Below the pieces are notes generated by a model that saw only the letters and a list, made by a program, of their open reading frames with translations, made no database searches and was not told the origin of the DNA. This document shows positions 1-6,295 of a DNA stretch of 11,409 nucleotides, one piece after another (positions within the stretch are counted from its first letter, which is position 1; every line of letters begins with the position of its first letter). A program made the position numbers and the translations under genes. The stretch comes from Bdellovibrionales bacterium (lineage in GTDB: Bacteria > Bdellovibrionota > Bdellovibrionia > Bdellovibrionales > UBA1609). Where the stretch lies: the NCBI GenBank assembly GCA_026713205.1, contig JAPOOY010000166.1, forward strand, positions 1-11,409, written 5' to 3'.

Positions 1-159
1 AAAAAACGGGAAGACGCTATGTTTTCCATCGCTCTAAACTGCACAATACCCCCTGAAAAGCCCACAAAAGATCGCCCCTCCTGCGCTGACATCAAAATAC
101 ATACAGAAGAATTCGCAGAATTCTTTACAGAAGAGTGGCAGCCTAAAGATGCCGCATAA
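1..159 (+). CDS. 3' end of a tandem paralogue of the secreted six-cysteine protein
   Basis: The reading frame is open from the first base and ends at TAA 157-159. It encodes the last 52 residues of a protein identical to the C-terminus of the gene at 476-1402. Base 1 aligns with 1244, and the 159 coding bases differ at one position (GAA against GAG, both Glu, within EEFAEFF). The visible part carries two of the six cysteines of the complete copy and the acidic, aromatic tail ending WQPKDAA. The 5' part lies outside the window, so its signal peptide and full length cannot be checked. Function unknown; see the complete copy. Confidence 0.85.
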   Translation, partial: KKREDAMFSIALNCTIPPEKPTKDRPSCADIKIHTEEFAEFFTEEWQPKDAA

Positions 160-214
160 TAGCCTAAATTTATTCAAGTCCTGTCAATTCAAAAGAACAC
201 GAGGACTTAACAAC
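1..214 (+). repeat. Tandem duplication, left unit (visible end)
   Basis: This stretch matches 1244-1457. The coding part has one substitution in 159 bases. The following 55 bases have about four substitutions and one single-base indel, and similarity stops after the shared aggacttaacaaca. Both units carry a 7-bp inverted repeat just after the stop (aagtcct 176-182 with aggactt 202-208), which could form a hairpin with a 19-base loop. No T-run follows it, so it is not a typical intrinsic terminator. Confidence 0.9.
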
Positions 215-475
215 ATTGTAAGATACCCAAATTTGGAAACAATCCAGGCGTGTCCTCATTTGAAATTCAAAAAAACAGCTAAAAAAATGGTTTTTGGTAC
301 ATTTCCGTTTTGTGATGGAGTGATCTTTGTAATTACATGGGCACGGTGGTAGAAAAAATCGTCTTTCGTTTGGATTTTTTGTGCATTTTTTGAACTTCAG
401 TTTGTATTTTAGACCTTCAATTGCCTTTTTCCATAAAAACAGGTATAAGACAAACAGCAAAATAAAGGAGGTTAT
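160..475. other. Intergenic gap between the tandem paralogues
   Basis: The first 55 bases are the duplicated 3' flank. The remainder is AT-rich, and I see no convincing coding sequence, RNA gene or full repeat element in it. Short open frames on both strands here have no ribosome binding site and no recognisable protein pattern. The last 55 bases hold the promoter and ribosome binding site of the downstream gene. Confidence 0.6.
421..449 (+). promoter_or_regulatory. Predicted sigma70-type promoter of the 476-1402 gene
   Basis: A -35-like TTGCCT (421-426) is followed by a 17-base spacer and a -10-like TATAAG (444-449). A strong Shine-Dalgarno sequence AAAGGAGG (464-471) sits four bases before the ATG at 476. 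Spacing and order are those of a normal housekeeping promoter; the -35 box matches the consensus at four of six positions. Confidence 0.55.
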
Positions 476-1402
476 ATGAAATACATTACTTTTTTCGTAC
501 TGGCCTTCATAGGATGGAATAGCTGGGGGATTGAATTTGTTTGTGAAGGCGGGCAAGGAGAATATCAACAGCTTCAATGGAAAATCCAAAACTATCAAGG
601 TTATTCTGATAGGTACAAAGCCAGTAAACACCTTTGGCTGGCTTACTGCCAAATGGAAGAGGGAACATCCTACTGGAATCCCAGGGAAGCTTTGGAAAAC
701 TTTAGAATCGCCTCTGACCAATTTGGAGATATTAAATCCAACTACCTTCTGGCGCGCTATCTTTCAACCGGAGGATGGGGGCAAAATACAAACGCAGCCA
801 ACGAGGAAGAAGCCATCTGGGAATTTGAAAAAACACTCCAAAAAATCAACGCTGTTTTTGCAGACTATCCCAATACTGATTGGATGGCTGGAGATGAACT
901 CATCGGACAAATATATCCCGGCACTCTAGCCAGCTTAATAGCAGCCTACATTCAAAAATACTTGAGGGAAGGATATGAATTTTACAGTACAACTCATCCT
1001 TCCTATTATGATGATCCGAGAAAGGCCCTCCGACGAAAACAAGCCAATAAAAACATCTTAGACAAATTGGAAAACCACATAGAAAGCTGTCTGGCTGACC
1101 ATGAAGGACAAAATATGATGACACGAGCCAGACGCTTCAGCCACATTGACAACTTTAATCATATGTTAGCGGAGTACAGAGCCTTTTACTTTAAAGTGAA
1201 GGAAACCCTTTGCCCTCATTATAAAACTCTTTTAATGGAGATTAAAAAACGGGAAGACGCTATGTTTTCCATCGCTCTAAACTGCACAATACCCCCTGAA
1301 AAGCCCACAAAAGATCGCCCCTCCTGCGCTGACATCAAAATACATACAGAAGAATTCGCAGAGTTCTTTACAGAAGAGTGGCAGCCTAAAGATGCCGCAT
1401 AA
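476..1402 (+). CDS. Secreted helical protein with six cysteines (tandem paralogue), function unknown
   Basis: The product has 308 residues. Residues 1-18 form a Sec-type signal peptide (MKYITFFVLAFIGWNSWG), with cleavage probable before IEF; there is no lipobox, so a periplasmic or secreted protein is expected. The mature part is mostly helical, charged and rich in aromatic residues. The stretch around residues 53-125 (WLAYCQMEEG, then PREALENFRIA and SNYLLARYLSTGG) has the spacing of small, Tyr/Ala/Leu-rich helix-turn-helix units of the TPR/Sel1 kind, though I cannot assign a family firmly. Cysteines at 23, 58, 205, 246, 270 and 284 are even in number, which suits disulfides outside the cytoplasm. 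The start is set by AAAGGAGG four bases upstream. A near-identical copy ends just upstream, so this is a duplicated gene, possibly part of a longer array to the left. No function can be named. Confidence 0.85.
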   Translation: MKYITFFVLAFIGWNSWGIEFVCEGGQGEYQQLQWKIQNYQGYSDRYKASKHLWLAYCQMEEGTSYWNPREALENFRIASDQFGDIKSNYLLARYLSTGGWGQNTNAANEEEAIWEFEKTLQKINAVFADYPNTDWMAGDELIGQIYPGTLASLIAAYIQKYLREGYEFYSTTHPSYYDDPRKALRRKQANKNILDKLENHIESCLADHEGQNMMTRARRFSHIDNFNHMLAEYRAFYFKVKETLCPHYKTLLMEIKKREDAMFSIALNCTIPPEKPTKDRPSCADIKIHTEEFAEFFTEEWQPKDAA

Positions 1403-1457
1403 TAACTAAATTCATTCAAGTCCTATCAATTCAAAAAAACACGAGGACTTAACAACA
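1244..1457 (+). repeat. Tandem duplication, right unit (3' part)
   Basis: This is the counterpart of bases 1-214 at an offset of 1243, so the repeat unit including the gene would be about 1.24 kb if the whole gene is duplicated. The hairpin-forming pair aagtcct (1418-1424) and aggactt (1444-1450) is kept. The flank after the stop has diverged more than the coding end. Confidence 0.85.
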
Positions 1458-1500
1458 AACTTTCATCCCAATTAAGTGATGCTTATTTGACATATACGCT

Positions 1501-1606
1501 TCGGTTTGAGTTTTGCGATTTTCCGCTTGCAAAAAAGTCAGCCATCTATTTTCTTAATGGAGGGTGTAATCCTTCTTTTATCTGAAGAATCTCAAAATTC
1601 AAATCA
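1501..1606 (+). repeat. Compact palindromic intergenic element (central palindrome missing)
   Basis: The left arm (about 1502-1543: GGTTTGAGTTTTGCGATTTT, later GTCAGCC) matches the left arm of the element at 11231 and the reverse complement of the right arm of the element at 3446-3654. The right arm (about 1552-1606) contains TTCTTAATGGAGGGTGTAAT followed by CTCAAAATTCAAAT and matches the reverse complement of 3448-3500. The roughly 120-bp central hairpin seen in full copies is absent; only the right half of its basal stem (CTTAATGGAGGG) remains, which suggests an internal deletion. Confidence 0.75.
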
Positions 1607-1632
1607 CACCGGCACTGGAGTGATTAGAGGTT

Positions 1633-1731
1633 GCTCTGTAGCAAAACACAGGACTGAACTTTTGAACCCTGTATTCAATGATGAATGAACCATCTTTATT
1701 CAATAGAGTAATCCAAAAATTCAAACCGTTA
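1633..1731 (+). repeat. Degenerate half of a palindromic intergenic element
   Basis: GCTCTGTAGCAAAACACAGG (from 1634) followed by GAACTTTTGA tracks the right half of the central palindrome at 11337-11370 (GCTCTGTGGCAAAACGCATG, then GAACTTTTGA). After a diverged stretch, GAGTAATCC and AATTCAAACCG (about 1707-1729) resemble the right outer arm. The left half is missing. It looks like an older copy lying next to the compact element at 1501-1606. The gap from 1403 to 1859 holds these repeats and the uppS promoter; I see no gene in it. Confidence 0.5.
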
Positions 1732-1760
1732 TAAAAACAGCCCAATGGAAGTTTAGCTCT

Positions 1761-1788
1761 TTGACAAATAGGGGCTTGCAATTTTAAG
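1761..1788 (+). promoter_or_regulatory. Predicted promoter of uppS
   Basis: A perfect -35 TTGACA (1761-1766) is followed by a 16-base spacer and TTTAAG (1783-1788), four of six matches to a -10 box. Transcription would start near 1795, which leaves about 65 bases of leader before the ATG at 1860 and argues against an in-frame TTG at 1794 as the start. Confidence 0.5.
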
Positions 1789-1859
1789 CTGGTTTGAAAT
1801 CCTCCCTCTCATTTTCTGAAATTTTATTAGAAGGGGATATAAAGGATAAAAGCGGAAAA

Positions 1860-2606
1860 ATGCAGTCGTCTTCTAATAACTCTTTAAAACATATTGCGAT
1901 TATTATGGATGGCAATGGACGCTGGGCCTGTCACAGAGGCCACCGCCGGATTTTTGGTCATATTCGGGGAGCCAGAAGGGCCAAGGAGATCGTGCAAATC
2001 TGCTCTGAAATGGAGATTCCCTTTTTAAGTCTTTTTGCCTTTAGTACGGAAAATGCCTGTCGTCCAAAGGAAGAAGTGAAATTTTTGATAAAACTATTTG
2101 AAAAAATACTGGTGGAGCAAGGTTCTTTTTTAAAAGCTTTAAATGCACGGCTTCACTTATTAGGGGATATCACCTTCTTTTCAGAAAAAGTGAGAGATTG
2201 TCTTTCAACACTTGTTTCCCAATCCAGGGGAAATACGGGATTGAATTTAATTTTAGCTTTAAATTATGGCGGGCGACAGGAAATCGTGCAAGGTATGAAG
2301 AAGGTGATGGAAGAGGTTCAAAACGGAAAAATCAGTCCAAAAACTATTGACGAAAATTTTATACACCAATTATTTCCTTCCTCTGTTTTTCCTCCTCCCG
2401 ATCTCATTATACGAACAGGGGGAGAGACGCGACTCTCTAATTTTTATTTATGGTCTGCGGCTTATTCAGAAATTCATTTCACGAAAACTCTTTGGCCGGA
2501 TTTCAGTAAAGCTCATTTCACTCAGGCTGTTCAGGAATTTTTCACAAAGGAAAGAAAGTTCGGATCAATTACAAAACACTCCCGTATAAAACACTCCAGG
2601 CCATAA
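1860..2606 (+). CDS. uppS: Isoprenyl (undecaprenyl) diphosphate synthase
   Basis: This cis-prenyltransferase condenses isopentenyl diphosphate units onto farnesyl diphosphate to make the C55 lipid carrier for peptidoglycan and surface glycans; it is cytosolic and membrane-associated. Family motifs appear in order: HIAIIMDGNGRWA (residues 11-23, catalytic Asp17), RGHRRIFGH, FAFSTEN..RP, LNYGGRQEI, and near the C-terminus DLIIRTGGETRLSNF...WSAAYSEIHF..LWPDF, the substrate-binding and dimer-contact region. The usual Trp after STEN is Ala here, a small deviation. From the ATG at 1860 the protein has 248 residues, close to the usual ~250. The frame is open from a TTG at 1794, but that codon has no ribosome binding site and lies at the predicted transcription start. 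The ribosome binding site for 1860 is weak (AGCGGA). The next gene begins immediately after the stop (TAAATG), implying translational coupling. Confidence 0.95.
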   Translation: MQSSSNNSLKHIAIIMDGNGRWACHRGHRRIFGHIRGARRAKEIVQICSEMEIPFLSLFAFSTENACRPKEEVKFLIKLFEKILVEQGSFLKALNARLHLLGDITFFSEKVRDCLSTLVSQSRGNTGLNLILALNYGGRQEIVQGMKKVMEEVQNGKISPKTIDENFIHQLFPSSVFPPPDLIIRTGGETRLSNFYLWSAAYSEIHFTKTLWPDFSKAHFTQAVQEFFTKERKFGSITKHSRIKHSRP

Positions 2607-3398
2607 ATGAAAAAGCTCTCTCTATTATTATTTTTCTTATTCTCACAATTTGCCATATCTCTTGAAAGGACGGGTTTTCATAGCTCCCTTCCTCATCTTT
2701 CCTATAGCGGCGCTGGTGGTGGATCTTTAAAATCGGACTTTTCTTATTTGATAAATCCCGCTCTCCTTGGTTATGCGAGAAATCAACAAGCCCTTTTGGC
2801 TTATAGTTTTAAATCCCATTGGCAGACGGCTTTATTTTCTTTTATGGATCGATCGGCAGGGATTCCTATGAGTGTGACTTTTCAGAGAGAATGGTATTCT
2901 CAGGGAAAATATAAACCTTTAAACCGATGGAGCGCTTCCGCCGGAACAAGAATTTCTCCCGTCTTTTCTTTAGGAGTTACCGCGCGAAGGGCTAAGGACA
3001 AGGAAGGAAAAAACCGCTGGAATGGTGATATGGGAGCCTTATTTCTTTTAACTTCTCAAACCACATTGGGTGTGACTTTATCTGAAATATTGGTTTATGA
3101 ATCCCGGAATCAAAGGACTTTGAATTTTGGATTTTATCAGGGATGGTCTCATTTTTTCAGTGGACGGGTGGATGCCTCTTTTTCACGAAAGCAGGAATGG
3201 ATTATTCGGGGGGGGATAGAAACTCTGTTTCAGAAGTTTTTTGCAGTGCGGGTGGGAGGGCTTTGGTCCTTTAAGGAGAAGAAAGCTCTTTTCTCCGGTG
3301 GAGTGGGTTTCTTTGGACCCCGTTTGCAGTTTGACTATGCTCTTCAAAAGGATCAAAAGATTTTTCAACATATTGTTATGGCCAAACTTTTTTTTTAA
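2607..3398 (+). CDS. Predicted outer-membrane beta-barrel protein
   Basis: The product has 263 residues. Residues 1-18 are a signal peptide (MKKLSLLLFFLFSQFAIS). The rest is built of short alternating hydrophobic/polar stretches separated by charged turns, as in beta-barrels, and ends in Leu-Phe-Phe; a C-terminal Phe is a common BAM recognition signal. The early segment, LSYSGAGGGS then YLINPALLGYA (about residues 32-57), resembles the N-terminal hatch region of PorV/UPF0164-type barrels, where an NPA motif is typical; this assignment is tentative. The ATG overlaps no stop but follows the uppS TAA directly, with no separate ribosome binding site of note, so it is probably made by coupled translation. 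The link with uppS suggests an envelope role; substrate or partner unknown. Confidence 0.75.
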   Translation: MKKLSLLLFFLFSQFAISLERTGFHSSLPHLSYSGAGGGSLKSDFSYLINPALLGYARNQQALLAYSFKSHWQTALFSFMDRSAGIPMSVTFQREWYSQGKYKPLNRWSASAGTRISPVFSLGVTARRAKDKEGKNRWNGDMGALFLLTSQTTLGVTLSEILVYESRNQRTLNFGFYQGWSHFFSGRVDASFSRKQEWIIRGGIETLFQKFFAVRVGGLWSFKEKKALFSGGVGFFGPRLQFDYALQKDQKIFQHIVMAKLFF

Positions 3399-3445
3399 GT
3401 TGAATTTTTAAATTCTGAGTAAAACAAGTGCTATACTATACAAAT

Positions 3446-3654
3446 CCGGTTTGAATTTTGAGTTTTTTCAGATGAAAGAAGGATTACACCCTCCATTAAG
3501 AGAAGAGAGGGGGTCAAAAGTTCAAACCTGCGTTTTGCCACAGAGCAGGCGTCCCGCCGCTCTGTGCTCAAAGCCGAACTCACTTTTGACCCCCTCTCTT
3601 CTCTTAATGGAGGGCTAATTTATGTTAAGTGGAAAACCTTAAAACTCAAACTGG
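3446..3654 (-). repeat. Full palindromic intergenic element, inverted orientation
   Basis: Relative to the copies at 6717 and 11231 this one is reversed. The basal stem is a perfect 32-bp pair: 3489-3520 with 3583-3614. The centre holds an apical hairpin, with CACAGAGC (3540-3547 region) pairing GCTCTGTG and GGCG pairing CGCC around a 3-base loop. The outer arms, GGTTTGAATTTTGAG from 3448 and CTTAAAACTCAAACTGG ending at 3654, are imperfect inverted repeats. The conserved interior GTCAAAAG, TTCGGCTTTG and GCAAAACGCA is shared with the other copies on the opposite strand. The element fills most of the gap between the barrel gene and the hydroxylase. No T-run follows the stem on either strand. 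Confidence 0.9.
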
Positions 3655-3669
3655 AGGGTACATTATCGT

Positions 3670-3708
3670 TAAAATAAACCTGAAAACTCAACCCCGACGG
3701 TATATAAT
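3670..3708 (+). promoter_or_regulatory. Predicted hydroxylase promoter overlapping a worn repeat arm
   Basis: A perfect -10 TATAAT (3703-3708) lies 17 bases after CTGAAA (3680-3685, four of six -35 matches). The segment from about 3670 to 3701, read in reverse, is ACCG then GTTGAGTTTTCAGGTTT, which resembles the outer arm of the palindromic element. The promoter therefore seems to sit at the edge of a repeat-derived arm. Functionality is inferred from sequence only. Confidence 0.45.
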
Positions 3709-3764
3709 AATTTTTAAAAAAGATTTGTTAAAATCGGCGCTTTAATCTTAAGGAGATTTTTTGA

Positions 3765-5480
3765 ATGGAAATGCCCGGACACTTAAAAAAGTATATTGTG
3801 GATCAAAATTATAAAAAGTACACCCCTGAGGATCAGGCGGTTTGGCGTTATATCATGAATCAAATCCGAACAATTTTATCAAATTCAGGACATGAAGATT
3901 GTCTCCGTGGAATAGAGGCTTCAGGTATTACCTATGATAAAATTCCCGATATTGATCACATGGATCGGGAACTCCAAAAATTTGGCTGGCGGGCGGCTGT
4001 GGTTAGTGGGTTTATCCCCCCACGGGCTTTTATGGATTTTCAGATTCATGGTATTTTGCCCGTAGCTTCTGAACTGAGAACCATTAAGCACATTGGTTAC
4101 ACTCCCGCGCCGGACATTGTTCATGAGGCCGTGGGACATGTTCCCTTTTTAAGGGATCCTGTCTTTTCCAGGTTTTTAAAAACTTATGCCTCTACTGTGA
4201 AAAAGGCTTTGGTGAGTCACGAAGATGTGAAGCAATACACAGCTATTCGGGCCTTAAGTGATTTAAAGGAAAATCCTGAGGCAAAGGAAGAGGAGATTAA
4301 AAAATTGGAGGATCATCTTAAGAAAATCAGCTCGGAAATTTCTTATACCAGTGAGGCGTCTCTTCTTTCCCGTTTTATCTGGTGGACCTCAGAGTATGGA
4401 TTGAAAGGCTCTTTAAACGATCCCAAAATTTATGGGGCTGGGCTGATTTCCTCTGTTAGTGAAGCGCGTCAGGCTTTAAGTCAAAAGGTAAAAATAAAGC
4501 CTTTAACAAAGGAGTGTCTCAATTACGGTTATGATATAACAAAATTTCAGCCCCAACTTTTTGTCACACCGGACTTTGAACATTTGTTAAGTGTCCTTGA
4601 GGAAATCACCCAAACCCTCTCCTGGAAAAGAGGAAGGAGTTTTGGTGTTCAGCAGGCCATTCAATCTCAAACAGTGAACACAGTGGAGTTGGACAGCGGT
4701 CTGCAAATCTCCGGTTGTGTGGAAAAACATTTATCTCAAGGGGAGTCTGTGGAATTTATTAAATTTAAAGGTCCGGTTCAGTTATGTTTTCAGGGTCAGG
4801 AGCTTTCAGGACAGGGAAAAGAATATCATCAGGAAGGTTACAGCACTCCTCTTCAGTGGATTCAAAAAGATCAAAAACCGGCCTGGAAATTAACGGATGA
4901 AGAGTTAAGAAGAAAAGGGCTTATTCCGGGAAGAAATACGGAACTGAAATTTCCTTCGGATATTACACTTAAGGGAGAGTTGGCAGGCACCCTTAGAGAA
5001 AAGGGTGAGTTGCTCCTTCTCACTTTTAAAAATTGCCGGGTTCAGCAGGGAGAGACAGTGTTATTTCATCCGGATTGGGGTCCTTTTGATTTGGGATTGG
5101 GAACACGGGTTCTCTCTGTGTTTTCCGGTCCGGCGGATGAAAAAGCTTACGGATTAGAGGATGATTTTCAGCCTTCTGTTGTGCCTAAAAGGAATTTTTC
5201 CAATGAGGATTTGGAGATTTTTCAACTTTACAGAGATATAGAGGCATTGAATACTTTACCTAAGATAAAAAAAACAGAAGAAATGTCAAACAAACTCATT
5301 GAAAAACTTTCCCATAAACAGAAAAGATTGTGGCTCGCTGGTTTGGAGTTACTGTCTGCCGTAAAAGATTTCCCTGAGCAAAAAAACCGTGTGGAAGAAT
5401 ATCTGGACTCCCTGGAAAAAAAGCATCCTTCCATTAAGGGTTATATAAAAGAGGGGAAAAGCAGTGGGATGGGCGATTGA
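3765..5480 (+). CDS. Aromatic amino acid hydroxylase (phenylalanine 4-monooxygenase family, long form)
   Basis: This is a non-heme Fe(II), pterin-dependent monooxygenase that hydroxylates an aromatic amino acid, most likely Phe to Tyr; the substrate cannot be fixed from sequence alone. The catalytic domain spans about residues 20-300. IKHIGYTPAPDIVHEAVGHVP supplies the iron ligands His120 and His125 (H-E-x3-H), and WWTSEYGL supplies the third ligand Glu210. GAGLISSVSEA (224-234) matches the family's GAGLLSS segment. At 571 residues it is much longer than the ~265-300-residue proteobacterial PhhA type. The C-terminal half (about 300-571) has a beta-rich region and a Lys/Glu-rich helical tail, as in the long bacterial branch of the family; I cannot name this domain. 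The start is supported by TAAGGAG (3749-3755) nine bases upstream. The stop overlaps a pheS-like fragment in another frame, so the last few residues (KSSGMGD) may not be original. Confidence 0.93.
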   Translation: MEMPGHLKKYIVDQNYKKYTPEDQAVWRYIMNQIRTILSNSGHEDCLRGIEASGITYDKIPDIDHMDRELQKFGWRAAVVSGFIPPRAFMDFQIHGILPVASELRTIKHIGYTPAPDIVHEAVGHVPFLRDPVFSRFLKTYASTVKKALVSHEDVKQYTAIRALSDLKENPEAKEEEIKKLEDHLKKISSEISYTSEASLLSRFIWWTSEYGLKGSLNDPKIYGAGLISSVSEARQALSQKVKIKPLTKECLNYGYDITKFQPQLFVTPDFEHLLSVLEEITQTLSWKRGRSFGVQQAIQSQTVNTVELDSGLQISGCVEKHLSQGESVEFIKFKGPVQLCFQGQELSGQGKEYHQEGYSTPLQWIQKDQKPAWKLTDEELRRKGLIPGRNTELKFPSDITLKGELAGTLREKGELLLLTFKNCRVQQGETVLFHPDWGPFDLGLGTRVLSVFSGPADEKAYGLEDDFQPSVVPKRNFSNEDLEIFQLYRDIEALNTLPKIKKTEEMSNKLIEKLSHKQKRLWLAGLELLSAVKDFPEQKNRVEEYLDSLEKKHPSIKGYIKEGKSSGMGD

Positions 5481-5712
5481 AAACAAAACTTTCCTATTCA
5501 CTAAACTTGGCTACTTAATAAGCGTTGAAAATGACAAAGGAAAATTCTTAGATGTTGCCGGAGCCGGCGAGATCAAAGATACTGTACTCAAAGAGTATGG
5601 GGTGGACACAGCTAAATATCGTGCTGTCGCCTATGGTATCGGTCTAGAGCGACTTGCAATGATAAAATATGGCATCAATTTTATTCAGGAAGCCACAGCA
5701 GTTACAGTGTAA
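5464..5712 (+). pseudogene. pheS: C-terminal fragment of phenylalanyl-tRNA synthetase alpha subunit
   Basis: The open frame gives 82 residues. From about residue 15 it reads as the end of a bacterial PheS core: FLDVAGAGEIKDTVLKEYGV corresponds to the family's LEVxGCGxVHPxVLxxxGx, and AVAYGIGLERLAMIKYGI is class II motif 3 (family: AFGMGLERLAMLRYGI), with the ATP-binding Arg kept. The N-terminal coiled coil, motif 1 and motif 2 are absent, so it cannot be an active synthetase. The normal ending (I-R-x-F-F-x-N-D-x-R-F-L) is replaced by NFIQEATAVTV. The first ~17 bases overlap the hydroxylase 3' end in a different frame and there is no clear ribosome binding site. It is most simply a fragment left by recombination; a functional small protein is possible but less likely. 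Confidence 0.7.
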
Positions 5713-5962
5713 AAAATAAGTGTAGGCACAACCAGGCCGACGAAATGAATCGCCCCACAATGAGACAAAACTGGAAAAAACCAGTAAAATCAACTATTAG
5801 CCCTCCATGCTTTTCCCTCAGTTTCACGCTATTTTTCAGTAAATCACAGCGAGTTTTGTCGCGGAATTGACGCAATAGTAAAAATAAAACGTCTCCACCA
5901 AACAATTATCTTTTTGTGGAAATCACAGCAATTTGTGAACAACAAAATTTAAGAAAGAATAT
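5713..5962. other. Intergenic stretch without a recognisable gene
   Basis: I see no supported gene. A minus-strand open frame covers much of it (5905 down to 5702) but has no ribosome binding site or family pattern. TTAGCCCTCCAT (about 5797-5808) equals a piece of the palindromic element's left arm and may be a relic. AAATCACAGC occurs twice (about 5842 and 5920). The base composition differs little from the flanks. Confidence 0.4.
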
Positions 5963-5996
5963 TTGACATCAAAACATATATATGGCAGTATGGCAT
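5963..5996 (+). promoter_or_regulatory. Predicted promoter/operator of the toxin-antitoxin pair
   Basis: A perfect -35 TTGACA (5963-5968) is followed by two adjacent 8-base direct repeats, TATGGCAG (5981-5988) and TATGGCAT (5989-5996). No strong -10 lies at the usual spacing; CAGTAT at 17 bases is a poor match. Closely spaced direct repeats just before an RHH antitoxin gene are the usual form of an autoregulatory operator, so this is proposed as the antitoxin binding site by inference. Confidence 0.4.
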
Positions 5997-6010
5997 AAAA
6001 GGTATTTATT

Positions 6011-6295
6011 ATGTTAAAGAAGACAACCATTTATATTGAGGAAAATGAGTTAAATACTTTAAAATCTCTTTCCTTAATTCAAAATAAGTCAATGACAGAG
6101 TTAATCCGTCTTGGAGTTCAGAAAGTCTGTCAATCTGTTTCCTCTGAAGAAAAAAAAGCACTGGAAATGCTCGTCAAAATTCGGCAGAACACAAAAAGAA
6201 AAGGCTACTCTGGTAATAAAATTATGACACTTGCTATAAGAGCCCAACGGGAAGTTCGGAATGAACGCAAGAAAAAAACCTCTCGTCGTTCTTGA
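6011..6295 (+). CDS. Ribbon-helix-helix (CopG/MetJ-like) antitoxin
   Basis: The product has 94 residues. The N-terminus, KKTTIYIEENELNTLKSL followed by SMTELIRLGVQKV (residues 3-40), has the RHH pattern: one beta strand with alternating polar residues (TTIYI) for major-groove contact, then two helices. The C-terminal half is very basic (many Lys/Arg), probably the part that would contact the toxin. It overlaps the downstream PIN-domain gene by 35 bases, the normal antitoxin-then-toxin arrangement. By family knowledge it would neutralise the toxin and repress its own promoter; the direct repeats at 5981-5996 are a candidate operator. The start has AAAAGG about nine bases upstream. Since the toxin is frameshifted, this gene may persist as an orphan antitoxin. 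Confidence 0.75.
   Translation: MLKKTTIYIEENELNTLKSLSLIQNKSMTELIRLGVQKVCQSVSSEEKKALEMLVKIRQNTKRKGYSGNKIMTLAIRAQREVRNERKKKTSRRS

Noticed and set aside
149..721. Open frames at 149-352 (+) and 721-170 (-)
   Set aside because: They lie in a duplicated 3' flank or antisense to the secreted-protein gene, lack a ribosome binding site, and show no protein family pattern.
1794..1859. TTG at 1794 as the uppS start
   Set aside because: It has no ribosome binding site, coincides with the predicted transcription start, and adds 22 residues with no family counterpart; the ATG at 1860 gives a normal length.
3489..3614. Stem as a standard intrinsic terminator
   Set aside because: Neither side of the basal stem is followed by a T-run on the matching strand; a termination role remains possible but is not supported by the standard signature.
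3446..3654. Palindromic elements as integron attC sites
   Set aside because: The ends (GTTTGAG...CTCAAAC) do not fit the GTTRRRY/RYYYAAC core rule, there is no integrase, and the genes between copies are not single-gene cassettes.
5702..5905. Minus-strand 67-residue open frame
   Set aside because: No start signal and no recognisable domain; hydrophobic and Cys-rich content is common in random antisense frames of AT-rich DNA.
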